NCBI GenBank assembly: GCA_027475525.1
Contig: JAMWFC010000051.1
Coordinates: 3,146,616 to 3,210,615, forward strand
Direction of reading: 5' to 3'
Origin: Macrolepiota albuminosa
Lineage: Eukaryota; Basidiomycota; Agaricomycetes; Agaricales; Agaricaceae
DNA: 64,000 nucleotides
Made by a program: the position numbers and the translations under genes. The notes under the pieces were generated by a model, which was given only the letters and a program-made list of their open reading frames with translations, was not told the DNA's origin and did not search any database. Positions within the stretch are counted from its first letter, which is position 1. Each line of letters opens with the position of its first letter. Positions 41,294-54,766 of the stretch are shown here, one piece after another.

Positions 41294-42396
41294 TCACCCA
41301 GACCAGACAGCAGGGCCAGGAGCAGTGTAGCTCTGGAGATTGTTGTAGATGTTAATCTGCGAAAAGTACTGCGTCAGAGGACTACAACGCCGGCTTTGAA
41401 AGTTTGTGACGTACCGTGATACCAGGGTCGCTTCCATGGTAAGCACCGGGCAGGGCAACCTTGGGAGGGTTTGCACTTCCACCGCTCGTGATACTAACCT
41501 GAGCACATCCTTTTGATATAACTGACTCAGCCAGTAGCTCAATAGGTATTGGGGATAAAAGGACGTACCAACGTAGAATTGAGCTCCTGGGTAGGTTTGT
41601 GCCACATGCAATGCAATCTATGGAGGAGTCAGGTTTTACCATTGTCAATAACAATGCCAAGACTGCCTTACTATTTCGGCACGAAGCAAGTATTGGCCAG
41701 CAGGAAGAGAAGAAGGGATGACGACGCTGTGTTTTCCTACCACGTAGGAATAAGACACGATCCAAGTGCATAAGGGAATACGATACAGAATCACCTACCG
41801 TTATTTGAGTTCACGACATCAGTCGCCCACAATTGAGGGTTCACGGTCAAAAGACCCGAGGAATAAATCTTGGTCCAGACTGCACCCTGGCCGTCGAATG
41901 ACGATACGTCTCCAGAGGCCTTTGCAATGTAAACTTGCACTGCGCCTTTGTGTCCCCCAGAAATGGCATCCTCTCCAGTGCGCTGGGCGTGTTGATGCCA
42001 TTCAAATCTGAGGAAAGATTAGACGTGTGACCTCAGGCATTGAAAAAGTATGCCATACGTGATATTAGTGCCTGCAGCGATAGAAAGCGTCGAGACACCC
42101 GCACCGCTGAGCCCGTTCACGTTGCAGGTAAGATCAGTCGAGGTAACGTCCGTTACAGGGTTATTACTCGGTGGGACGCGAATATAGTTGTTTTGCCCTT
42201 CATCGACCTACGAGAACTGCATAAAATATGGAACTTATATCAAATGTAGATACTCACCCCGTTATCCCAAATATATTGCATGGTGACTAATTACGTAGCC
42301 GTTATAGTAGAAACAACAAAGACTCTGAGAATAAAAGAACATACAATGAGCATTGGCGAAAGCCGCCGTTGCGAGCAGGGAAAGAGCGAACTTCAT
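41294..42396 (-). CDS. AA9 lytic polysaccharide monooxygenase (secreted, copper-dependent)
   Basis: ATG 42396 encodes a signal peptide, MKFALSLLATAAFANA, followed directly by His: the N-terminal His of the copper His-brace. The intron after that His codon leads to FTMQYIWDNG. Further exons encode NNYIRVPPSNNPVTDVTSTD, LTCNVNG, then FEWHQHAQRT, SGGHKGAVQVYIAKA with the second His ligand, then QYLLRAEI, ALHVAQTYPGAQFY with the axial Tyr, CAQVSITSGGSA, VALPGAYHGSDPGI and YFSQINIYNNLQSYTAPGP. About eight short introns. The enzyme oxidatively cleaves cellulose or related glucans outside the cell. No CBM1 domain. All copper-ligand residues are visible, so it is probably active. It marks a plant-biomass-degrading fungus. 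Confidence 0.9.
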
Positions 42397-43275
42397 GATA
42401 GCGTATTGATATGATAGTCTGTAGAGGAAGGCTTATTTATATAGTCACACGTATACATAACTTCCATTCTTGTAAGGGATGCGTGGGAGCTCGTTCCAGA
42501 GGGTCACAAACACCTTTGAGTCCCAAGACGCGAAAATGACGGGACAGACGATAAGCAAGCACCATAAATTAATCCACAGCAATCAGTAAGCATACCACGA
42601 GGATTTCCATGCGGGGTATCATAGACATACAAGTCAGCAACAGATTAGGGTCACGATGGCCATTGTGTCAAGTACTGCTGTCCGAGATTGAGGCGGGGGG
42701 CTTTATTTCGGAAAATGATTGAACGTCATGGCGTCAGTGTGCCACGGCTTGAGAAGTTTAGTGGAGCCAAATGAGGATCCTGAAGAACTTCGGAAATCTA
42801 GAATATGCGACACCGAAAGTAAAAGGCTTAAAAGTGAATTGAAAGAAGTTTGGCAGTTGTTGCCAATCTCGGAAAGGTGATGAAAGTTTTCACAGTTTCG
42901 TTATCGCTGCTAGATCACCGTGCGTATTATCGCGACCATGATGAAGGTAAGACACCTCCTTGAGGGTCAAAGATTGACAAAGACATCCATACAGCACTTA
43001 GTCTGCTAAGTTCCATCGTAGACTCGTGCTTTCAATGTTAAGTCTCGAAAAGGATTTGGAGGACGGCTAGCGCGCTGACACGATGATAGAGAACGAAGAC
43101 TCCGAATTTCGCGCGTCACCTGTTCCAGTCGGTCTGAGATCACAGGCACGTGTACATCGCCAAACGCGACCTCGAGTTTATTGGCATTTCCCAACGACAA
43201 TCATGAGTATATCGTACACAAATTGATATAGGCAAAAGCGTTTGCGTTGACATGAAGGAATAATCATAGCCCAAT
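42397..43275. other. Intergenic stretch upstream of AA9
   Basis: Holds the AA9 promoter and the 3' flank of the MDR oxidoreductase gene. Short frames only; nothing further supported. Confidence 0.5.
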
Positions 43276-44520
43276 TTATGTGCCAACCTTAACGACCACC
43301 TTTTCCCCGCTGACTTTGTTGTTCCTCAAAAGATCTAGACCCTCAACTACTCGTTCCTTGAAAGATCCATGAGCAATCAAGCGTAATTTGTTTGGTTTGA
43401 TAATTCCGGTCTCAAGCAGGGAAGGTATGATCTTTGGCGCCAAGTTGTCTCTCAAGAAGGGGTCCTTACGCAGATTGTTCAGCCTGTGCAACACAGGAAG
43501 ATTCACTTTACCTGGAAGACCGTGAAAGCCCTTACATCGTAAAGCTTAACAGTACTGGCGAAAGGTGCGTTATCTTCGGGCAAGTCAGAAAAGTCACTGA
43601 CTTCCTTGACGGTAAGCGTGTTCGATTTCTTGATCGGCATAAGGATTGCAGCTTTACCAGTCGGACTAACGATGCCCGCGAGGGCTTTCAGAGACGAATC
43701 CGCGGCAATGCAATCCACGACTATCGGAACTTTTCCATCGCCACCAACTGCCTTTGCTACGTCAGCTACCAGATTTGGGCCCTTGTAATCAAAAACGTCT
43801 GTCGCGCCAATCGATTTGAGATAGTCATGATGTCTGGGCGAGGCCGTGGCGAGGACCTTGGTATAACCTGCTGCTCTCAGAAGTTGAATCATGTACTGCC
43901 CTGAAGTCGAACCAGCCCCATACACAAGGAAAGGAGTAGAGGCAAGCGGAGGTGGCTCTTTTGCAGGGAAAGAAGGGGGGATAGGTAGATCAAGTTGATT
44001 AAACAAAGTGAAGAAAGCAGAAATCAAGTTATCCGGGATTGTTGCCGCGTCTTCGAGAGAAATTGTGTCCGGAAGCTGCATTCAACTTGAGAATAAGCAT
44101 TCCTATACTCCCAACCTTGTTTGCCTACTTTAGAAACACTGATACGCGATTGTACAGTGTATTCCTGCGCCCCCTTGGAATAGAACGAACCAAAGCATAC
44201 TGCAACGACCTAAACAGAAGGCTTGTCATGGATTTTCAAAGGCAGAGTTGATTGTCAATACGTACTCTATCTCCAACAGCGAGGTCAGTGACGTCCTGTC
44301 CGAGTTTTGCGACTGTACCCGAAGCGTTAAAACCAGGAATGACAGGATAGTTTTCGACGAAGTAGCCCAAATCGATCATATATGTGTCAAACACAATCAA
44401 CGACGTGTAGTCAACTTTGATTAAGATCTCGCCAGCACCAGGAGCGGGAGTTGGCACCTGTATCGTATCAATGGTCCCAGGTTTAGTGATGGCAACGGCA
44501 CTGTGGGTAGACATGACCAT
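43276..44520 (-). CDS. MDR-superfamily oxidoreductase (quinone/enoyl reductase type)
   Basis: Start at ATG 44520 or, two codons in, 44514. Exons read STHSAVAITKPGTIDTIQVP, ILIKVDYTSLIVFDTYMIDL, YPVIPGFNASGTVAKLGQDV, then VAVCFGSFYSKGAQEYTVQ, LPDTISLEDAATIPDNLISA and the nucleotide-binding loop VYGAGSTSGQYMIQLLRAAG. They continue with IGATDVFDYK and, after a 47-bp intron, DPFLRDNLAPKIIPSLLETG. The C-terminus is NNKVSGEKVVVKVGT. The catalytic zinc ligands of classical ADHs are missing, so a zinc-free NAD(P)H-dependent quinone or enoyl reductase is likely. The substrate is unknown. No neighbouring biosynthetic genes are evident. Confidence 0.82.
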
Positions 44521-45249
44521 AAAATGCGGGACCTCAAAGTTGCTTAGTATATATATAGTGGACGAGGAGTATGATTGTTAAGCACTGTGTCCAAAGATAG
44601 ATTGACGCGTTCAGTGTTGCTGATTCGTCAGCCTATGTCAGCTTCACCCCACCGCAAGTGATAGATATCGGCGAACGAGGAACATTTGCATCTCCGTCCG
44701 TGGCCAAGGTCTTCCTAACATGGAAAGCACGCCGACATCTTTTCCAAATTTCAGTTATATGTGGAAGTTTCTCTCCACGAACAAATCAATGTACATAAAC
44801 ACCGTCCTGGTGCTGGTAATCGTCGATTATGGCCTGATATACCGAAGGATGATTACTGAGTTGCAACCCTTGTGCACTGGTGGCTAATGTCGAACCACGA
44901 CGTTTCTGCAACATAAAAAGAACTTTTCTGTCTCACTCATTATTAAGATAACATATGAGGATTCTTCTACTCACAAGCTGATAGAAAAAATGTTCTGTCA
45001 AGAATGGGGCAAGTGTTGGGCTGGTTATCAATCAGAAGAAAAAGCATTTAGAGCATCTCCCTTGTTTTTGAAGGTCTTCCAGCAGCTTCAGGCTTGCATT
45101 TCGCCAATTTTCTCGACCTTTGGTGTACGTTACCAGGTCGAGTTTACGGTACTTTCGGGCCGTCGAAGCCGCGCGTCCAATATTGTTTATGTTGGTTTGT
45201 CAAGGACAACGTTCTCACCCAAGAGCTGAAGCTTGAAACGCATGATTCT
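44521..45249. other. Divergent intergenic stretch
   Basis: Lies between the MDR gene (-) and the PPIL4-like gene (+), probably holding both promoters. The open frame at 44990-45229 has no motif. Confidence 0.45.
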
Positions 45250-46759
45250 ATGTCTGTTCTTCTAGAAACGTCTCTTGGTGATCTGGTGATTGACTTGGAG
45301 GTCGATGCATGCCCAAAGACTTGTGAAAATTTCCTTAAACTATGCAAAGTTTACTATTTCAATCTCAATGCCTTTTTCAATGGTGCGTTCTAATAAAATT
45401 CTGTTGTACACTGGTTGATAGGTTTTCGGCCATAGTATCAAAAGATTTTCTAGCGCAAACAGGAGACCCCACTGCGACAGGGACTGGTGGTGAATCAATA
45501 TGGTCGTACATCGCATCACAGTCCCCATCCAATACTGAGTCCGCTGTGTCTCGATACTTTGAGCCAGAGATACGTCCAAAGCTCAAGCACACGACGAAAG
45601 GAACGGTTTCAATGGCCGTTGCCCCAGCGCTTGAGGGTTACAAGGGTGGATGTGGTAGCCAATTCTTTGTCACTTTGGCTGACAATATTGATTACTTGGA
45701 TGGCAAGCACGCGGTCTTTGGGCACGTCGTTGAGGGTCTTGAAACTCTGGACAAGATCAACGAGGTATATGTAGACCAGGACGGTCGGCCGTTCAAAGAC
45801 ATACGAATTCGCCATGTGGTGATATTAGGTCTGAAGCTTCTTTTGATGGCATACAACTTTTCTATTGACTGTCTCCGGTCCAGATGACCCATTCCCGGAC
45901 CCTCCGGGCTTGATTCAACCACCGTCATCACCTACGCGCCCACCAGACAATTCAACACGGATAGCAGAAGACGAAGACCCCCTGGCGACCTTACCCGAGG
46001 AAGAGGAAGAAAAAATACGGCGTGAAAAAGCCGCCGCAGCGTCAGCACTTACTTTAGAAATGGTCGGTGACTTGCCATTCGCGAACGTCAGGCCACCTGA
46101 AAACGTTCTATTCGTGTGCAAATTGAATCCTGTCACCTGCGATGAGGACTTAGAACTTATTTTCTCGCGCTTCGGAGTTATCATGAGCTGTCAAGTCATC
46201 CGAGACAAGCGGACAGGCGATTCGTTGCAATATGCGTTTATCGAATTCGATAAGCGTGAGGATGCTGAACAGGTAAAACCAGCATCATTTCGTTTCATAA
46301 GCTTTTGATGAATTTTGCATAGGCATATTTCAAGATGCAAAATGTGTTGGTTGATGATCGCAGGATATGGGTTGATTTGTATGTCAGCTTTACGTCAGAG
46401 AAGTGCAGCAGCATCTGACTCAATCTCCTTGTAGCTCGCAATCAGTAGCAAAGCTCAATACACACTGGTCAAATGACATTAGGCGCGATACCAAGCTCCC
46501 TAAACGATCCAATGGGTTTGGTGGACGCCATGACCTTGAGAAGACCCGCCGATACCGAGACGAAGACGAGACTTCACGAAGACATGGTGGTCACTATGAT
46601 ATGGTGTTTGATGTTAGTGGATCACATGGCCACGGGAGGAAGCGCAGCCGGAGCCGTGACAGATTTGAAGACGGAGAGGGTCGTAGAAGGCGTTCTAAGT
46701 CGCCTCGCAGGAATCGTGACTACTCCAGAAGGAGCCACAGCAGAGAGAGAAGACGATAA
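45250..46759 (+). CDS. PPIL4-like cyclophilin with RRM (nuclear peptidyl-prolyl isomerase)
   Basis: ATG 45250 ([20 protein letters not shown]). The cyclophilin-like domain reads [20 protein letters not shown], then [59 protein letters not shown] and [15 protein letters not shown]. After an intron comes an acidic linker and an [43 protein letters not shown] and [13 protein letters not shown] with the RNP motifs. The C-terminus is Arg/Ser/Asp-rich ([19 protein letters not shown]). The cyclophilin-RRM-RS order is that of PPIL4, found with spliceosomes. Introns at about 45384-45436, 45830-45882, 46274-46323 and 46378-46434. Probably active in the nucleus. Confidence 0.88.
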
Positions 46760-46986
46760 TATTGTGTTTGTGTGTGTTGTTCAAGGCAGATGGTAAGAGG
46801 ACTCCTTTGCCGGGTACCTCGGACATTCCAATTAGGCGCGCCTCTACCCCACAGCATCTATCACCATGACGGTGCCATTTGGGCGATCGGGCTCACGTTC
46901 CTGTTCCATAGCCCGGACTCTGCCTTGTCTGCCGCTACATATATATATATGTACGCCATATTGATCCAGTTTTGTTTCATCTTCCA

Positions 46987-47817
46987 ATGAGCGCTCAAGG
47001 TCATCCCTTTGACTCTCCTGACGCTGATATCATTCTTCAGTCTAGCGAACATGAAGAAGAACCTGCCCAGTTCCATGTACATCGATGCATACTCGCTGCT
47101 GCATCCTCCTTCTTCCATGATATGTTCTCCTTACCCCAAAATCCTGTTGTCACCCACAAAGTTCCAGCCATCCCTATGTCTGAGACAAAGAACACACTCG
47201 GTACTCTACTCGAGTTTGTCTATCCAGTTGAAGACCCCAACATCGAATCGCTCGCTAAACTCACCTCTGTCCTCGGTGCCGCAGTCAAATATGATTTTCT
47301 GGGGGTTATAGCCACACTACGAAAGCTCCTGGTGGCACCAGCCTTTGTCGAAGCGGATCCCACTCGGGTTTACGCTATTGCATCCCGCTTTGAACTTGAA
47401 GAGGAGGCCCGCATCGCGTCGAAGTATACGCTCAGTATTCAAATCCTGGATGCACCTCTCTCTGAAGATCTCAAGTACATCACAGCATATTCATACCATC
47501 AGCTCCTTAATCTCCATCGACGCCGCGCGAATGCCGCCATCGCTCTGCTCAAAGCCTCGCCCGATATCAAATGCATGCAATGCAACGGGTCGACGTTCTC
47601 TCTCTATAATATACCGAAGTGGTGGTACCAGTTTGAGAAGATGGCGAAGGAGGAGTTGAGCGTGCGTCCGACGAGTGATGTGATTTTCGGCATTGGGTTT
47701 TTGGCACAGGTGGCCATGGGATCGGAGTGCCAACGCTGCGCAGGCAGCATCTTAGATTCGTGGAAGTTCTTGCAGAGCTTGAAAGAGGCGATTGACAAGC
47801 TTCCTGCGACAATCTGA
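46987..47817 (+). CDS. BTB/POZ-domain protein (276 aa)
   Basis: Single exon from ATG 46987 to TGA at 47815. The BTB fold is visible in SPDADIILQSSEHEEEPAQF, HVHRCILAAASSFFHDMFSL and TLLEFVYPVEDPNIESLAKL, VLGAAVKYDFLG. The rest is helical (VYAIASRFELEEEARIASKY) with a Cys-x2-Cys (IKCMQCNGS) and another (SECQRCAGS). Such single-BTB proteins are numerous in Agaricomycetes. Their partners are mostly unknown; some are Cul3 adaptors. Confidence 0.85.
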   Translation: MSAQGHPFDSPDADIILQSSEHEEEPAQFHVHRCILAAASSFFHDMFSLPQNPVVTHKVPAIPMSETKNTLGTLLEFVYPVEDPNIESLAKLTSVLGAAVKYDFLGVIATLRKLLVAPAFVEADPTRVYAIASRFELEEEARIASKYTLSIQILDAPLSEDLKYITAYSYHQLLNLHRRRANAAIALLKASPDIKCMQCNGSTFSLYNIPKWWYQFEKMAKEELSVRPTSDVIFGIGFLAQVAMGSECQRCAGSILDSWKFLQSLKEAIDKLPATI

Positions 47818-47975
47818 TCTCGGAGTCAGTTGTTTTTTTCCCCTTGTCCATTGGTATTTGTGACAGATCGCACAAACAATATAGTTAACGGCATTCCTAA
47901 TATCCTATAATGAAGACTTCCAATCATATGCCTTTTACATCTACTACGGGCAACTTAAGAGCTCCGCATTGCTAC
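47818..47975. other. 3' flank of BTB gene
   Basis: No gene seen. Confidence 0.4.
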
Positions 47976-48330
47976 TAATACACTTGGGTAGGGGCACCTT
48001 TTTCTGGCATCTCCTTGTCATCGTTCGCTTTGGCTAAAAACCGGATCGTAGTATACCCCGAGAACTGCTACATACAAGTATTCCCTTTTACGTCGTACAC
48101 ATAAACATAACCCACGGATGATTCCATTTCCTTTTGATCAATCTTCCAAGCGTAATTGATCATGTGGAATAGCTCAACATTCAGCCAACCTTCAGCAGGT
48201 CTGAGTCCACAGTCTCCTGATGGCGATAAAACGTACAAGAGGCTGTGACATTACCTGAAGTAGTAGGTCCAATGTATCGAGGTACATACAATCTTCTGGG
48301 AAACATCGCTATGTCGTTACGGTTGGGAAA
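47976..48330 (-). pseudogene. Unrecognised gene piece with an in-frame TAG
   Basis: The minus strand reads MFPRRLYVPRYIGPTTS, a GT..AG intron (about 48213-48252), then GLRPAEGWLNVELFHMINYA, QKEMESSVGYVYVYDVKGNT, CM, TAG, QFSGYTTIRFLAKANDDKEM, PEKGAPTQVY and a stop. The continuity of a protein-like frame before and after a single TAG (likely once CAG) suggests a recently broken gene or a fragment of one. I do not recognise the family; there is no start context beyond the first Met. Confidence 0.45.
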
Positions 48331-48740
48331 TAGATCTGTCAACTGAGTTATCAAACTCTAAACCTTTTGGTACATGGAAAATTGCGAGTGGCGCTTCAAC
48401 GCCATCTTCTCACAGGTGGCAATCTGCCAAAACCCCATTGCAGTGAATCATGTGGTATAACGCGTTTCGAACTCTCGAAATACAGTATGTCGAAGTGTGA
48501 GGGCTTGATTATTCGGTTTGGAAGCCACCATGTGCTTAGATGCCAAGTATAAGTTTATCATCATCAGTCAGCGATGCTCGTCTTTTTGATTAGTACTTAT
48601 CTTCGCAAAATCAGGGTCACGTGGAGGAAACAGCTCGATCACGTGGAAAATTTAAAGAACCCAAGTCTGTTGAACCGCACGGTTAGGCCTGGTTAGCGTT
48701 TGGTTAGCATTAGCGTTACAGTTGGGCTAGGGTTGGGTTG
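48331..48740. other. Intergenic stretch with degenerate GGTTAG-like repeats
   Basis: GGTTAG-like words recur around 48684-48735 (GGTTAGGCCTGGTTAGCG, GGGCTAGGGTTGGG). No gene supported. Confidence 0.4.
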
Positions 48741-50620
48741 TGTCAGACGTTTACCGTTGTCCTCCAGGGTCAGGTCTGTTTTAGGAAGGTGAAATCAGGA
48801 ATTGATGTGTGTCCGAGGTCCTGGCACCGCGTGACAGTGTATAGTGTTTACTATACGTTAGAAATGATAGGTCAGTCAGTCACACTATGTAGCGTCTTGA
48901 CACAATATCGACGACTGATAGTCATAACAGTTGTGAAGTGGCAGCATATGTACACTGCTTTTCAGGGATCAACTCTGAAGACTTTTTGACTGACCATTCA
49001 CTTGACCTGGAAGGTGATACCTTATACTACATCATCTAGCTGTATCAGGATCCGACGTAAACTTTGCTAATAAACTTGTAATTGACATTTGCTGCACATT
49101 GCCTGATATGACAACAGTCTTCCTGTTCAACCTAGCTTTGAAGATGTCGGGCACAAAGCATTTAACAGGGTTGGCACAAAACAAGGCAATTGATTGTGGC
49201 ATATTCACAAACAAGGACTTGAAGTATCAAATGCCATGTAAAATACAGGGAAATGGGGATGGCCCACAAAGAAAATTCATTTTAAAAGTCTGCCAAGAAA
49301 CTAGATAGATAAAAGAACAGAGTCAATGTATGCAATCATAGTGTATATAAGCCAACTGGCCAGGGAGCAGCTTAATACCTGAGGACTATTTATGGTGTAG
49401 TGGACCATGGCGCAAAACGTAGCGAGGTGAGAGATGTGCAGGGGCAGCTGTGCATAATGCTCAGACAGATAGCTAGTAGGGCTCGGTGAATAATTCCCCG
49501 AGAGATAGTTACACCTGTAACTAAACGTAACTATCTCTCTGGCCTTCGAGACCATTATTCACACGAGTTAATAACATTAGTCACTTTTTTGTTAATAACT
49601 GAGTTATTTACAGATGTGAATAATGTTTTCAACGTAAATAATGTAAAGAATTGCCTAGGGCACCGTGAGAAGTCTCATACGTCTACAACTTGAGCCTTGT
49701 CATATTTGGATTCGTGATCTCGGCAAGGGTAGCTGTATAGGCAGATGTTTCAAGAGATGCTGTAATCTTTTCAAGACTTGTTCTAGGTCCTGTGGGGAGA
49801 TTGATTCCGGTGCCGGGTAGGGCATTGTCGATGGGAGAGAGCAATGGAAAAGAGTTGATAGCAAATTTTCTTGAGCGAGGTGCATCGCACAGGGCAACAC
49901 AATTGACGACATGCTAGACCCTGATTGATTGTGGTTCTTGATCCATTTAATGTGCCTGAGAGGCTCTCATACACTGAAAAAACATCAGAGATATATTCAC
50001 AATATTTACATGGGGTATAGGGCCTAGATGGGGAGGGGATGTTAATAACAGTTATTAACATGTTATTAACACTGTATATATACATGTGTAAATAAAGGAC
50101 CACTTATTCACCGAGCCATAATAGCTAGATCAAGAAAGCAGAAGAGAAGATTCACAATGACGGCATATTCCATGTCCTGTACAGGTTGAAAATAAGGCAT
50201 ATAGGCCCAGCGAGATACTTCAAAAAGATGTCATGAAAGACCAACTCTCTATATAACCACTCCTGGAATCCGGCATATTCAGAGCGTGGAGATCAAAGGG
50301 ATGGTCGTGCTTGGTGGGCAGGAGTCAATACCCCGCCTTCAGCAGCGAGTCTTCCTACGTGGCGGGCAGGCTGTGAGCCGCCACGGCCTTCAACGCAGGG
50401 GAAGGGAGAGTGGTAATCAAGAAGAGACTGAGTCTTGACGAGTGGGGGTTGACTTATTCACGATGGGAACGAGGTGACAATCTCTACGTCACGTCGAGGA
50501 CACCAAAAATGGCTGACTAGGACCCCATCAACATGAAATGAACGGGCCAAACATGCAATCTACTATTTGTTGACTTAAAACAGACCTGACCCTGCAGGAC
50601 AACGGTAGACGTTCTGTCAA
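48741..50620. repeat. 47-bp inverted repeat pair enclosing 1.8 kb
   Basis: 48741-48788 (TGTCAGACGTTTACCGTTGT...) and the reverse complement of 50575-50620 (ACAGAACGTCTACCGTTGTC...) match at about nine of ten bases. The MITE-like element (49470-50127) lies inside. The flanks outside the arms are not similar. Confidence 0.6.
49470..50127. mobile_element. MITE-like element with 24-bp imperfect terminal inverted repeats
   Basis: The left end TAGCTAGTAGGGCTCGGTGA... (49470-49493) and the right end, as reverse complement TAGCTATTATGGCTCGGTGA... (50104-50127), match at 22 of 24 positions, including the perfect core GGCTCGGTGAATAA. Inside are further short palindromes: AGAGATAGTTAC..GTAACTATCTCT near 49501 and GTTAATAACAGTTATTAAC near 50041. 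There is no transposase gene. A target duplication was not clearly identified. Confidence 0.6.
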
Positions 50621-51840
50621 GGTTTTTGTTGACAGCTTTGGGTTCCAAGGATATTTTATCAAGGGGACCTTGCTCCCCGTACCGTGGTAACTCTGCAAGT
50701 ATCGCAAGGCCGTAAGTATAGCGTGGAGTTTATTGTCGCCATTGTCCATATTTTGTACCTGGAGGTGATGGTTCAATATTTCAATTCCGCCATCGGCAGG
50801 AAACCTTAGCCACTATGGCTGTATACCGTGGCCCTCGGTCCGTTGTGTGACAAGTACAAGACTCAAATTGGAATATAACACGGCTCCAAGGTGTTTGATA
50901 TCAAAGGTCAGAGTCCTTAAAGTCACTTGAGGTGTGATGAGTTCAAATGCCATGAGCTTTATTTGTGTTTGGATATCGACAACATCACCCTCAATCTTGT
51001 ATCACTGTAATACATTACGCCCTGACCATCTTATTGTTCTTTTTTTCGTTTATACCATGTTGACACCGTACCTTCTTAGAATACTCATCATATTGTAGGC
51101 ATCAGCGTAAAGGCGACTACCGTAGGTGAGGAGCGTTTTCGGAGGCCCCTGCGTGCCAAGAAGTCCTCCGATCGTCCCCTCATCCCGTATCACTGTAATA
51201 CATTACGCCCTGACCATCTTATTATTCTTTTTTTTCGCACTGGACTCCTTAATCCCTATATTCACGCATGAGAAGCTTGCAGTCACTTATACTGAGGTTG
51301 AGTAAAGCTACATATTTGACTTATTCCTCATGTTGACACCGTACCTTCTTAGAATACATATTGTAGCCACGGGAGATCAATACTGAACTGAAGAAATACT
51401 CATCCATACTGTATTACGGTTCTAACAAGCTTCTCATCAAGTGCTAAAGAATGGATCCTTCAAACACACCATTCATACGCCTCGTGCAAGATGATTTGAA
51501 TGATTTGACGAGTCTCAGGGTCAAAATGACGGCCTTTGAGCGCTCGGAACCTTGGGGAACGTGCCACACCCCACTCTTTCCTCTCTCTTTTAAGATAAAC
51601 GTTGTCTCAGTGCGTAGAGGTATCAATGCAGTGGTAAATTAGATGTTGAGACGCTCGGAAAACGGATGCATAGGTAGAAATATGCTCATACTTTTTATCG
51701 ATGTGGATCCTTCCGGAGTATGAACTCAGAAGCGCGACCTACTTTATCTTATCGCCATGAGTACATAATACTCCCATTCGCGATGCTTAAATAGCGCATC
51801 ACTAACCTTCCTAGTCCCCTTCGAAATTTCACCACCTATC
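50128..51840. other. Intergenic stretch with interleaved repeats
   Basis: TAATACATTACGCCCTGACC occurs near 51009 and 51197; CATGTTGACACCGTACCTTC near 51056 and 51329. The open frame at 51451-51642 and that at 50528-50776 lack motifs. 51129-51152 resembles 11944-11970. No gene supported before P5C dehydrogenase. Confidence 0.45.
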
Positions 51841-54024
<2,184 letters not shown>

Positions 54025-54766
54025 TATGGACAGACCAAAAAGTCAAAAAATTACAACCATTGTAACAGTAGTAAGCCTTTGATTGTAAAGTGTAGCAAAG
54101 ACATTGTGTATCAAAACCCAATTATTATGGGCTGAAACTACTTATGAAGTTAGATCGAAACTATTCAACAGGGTCTGGCCAGATCGTACGTGACGACGTA
54201 GATCACGGGGACTTGAAATCGTGAGGGGTGGCTGGTTGTGCGTGCAGTCAGAAGAAAGGCTTGCCATCAGACGAGACTCTGAACTGAGCATTACCGGTAC
54301 CTGTCATGGATCACGAAGATTGATGATAGCTGACAATTCATTATTTAAACAAGTCACTATTGGAATGAACGCGTCAGTCTGACGCGTTCCTATCACGTGT
54401 GTTCGTCTTTGTAGCCTTCAAATATACTTACCTGTTCGTTGCATCACCGTGCACGATACTGAGGTATGTAGGTTTACAATTTTATCTTGACTTGATATCT
54501 TACTTATATTGACGCCTACCTATTACACACTTACGGTGTCCAGGTAATAATTATTAGTTCGTTCTGCAACACCGTGCACGATACTGAGGATACATGTACT
54601 GTGTCTAGGCACGTTGATCTATGATAGGTTATGGACCCCGTAGCCCGATACTGATCAAGATTAAACGAACTCACCGGAACCCAAAGTTATAACTTGTATT
54701 CTGTCTGCAAGAACAAAAACTTCCAAACTCCCCGAAATAATCCGAATCACCGAGGACTCACTATTC

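Noticed and set aside
48684..48740. Interstitial telomere repeat
   Set aside because: GGTTAG-like words are too degenerate and irregular (GGTTAGCG, GGTTAGCATTAGCG, GGGCTAGGGTTGGG) to call TTAGGG arrays.
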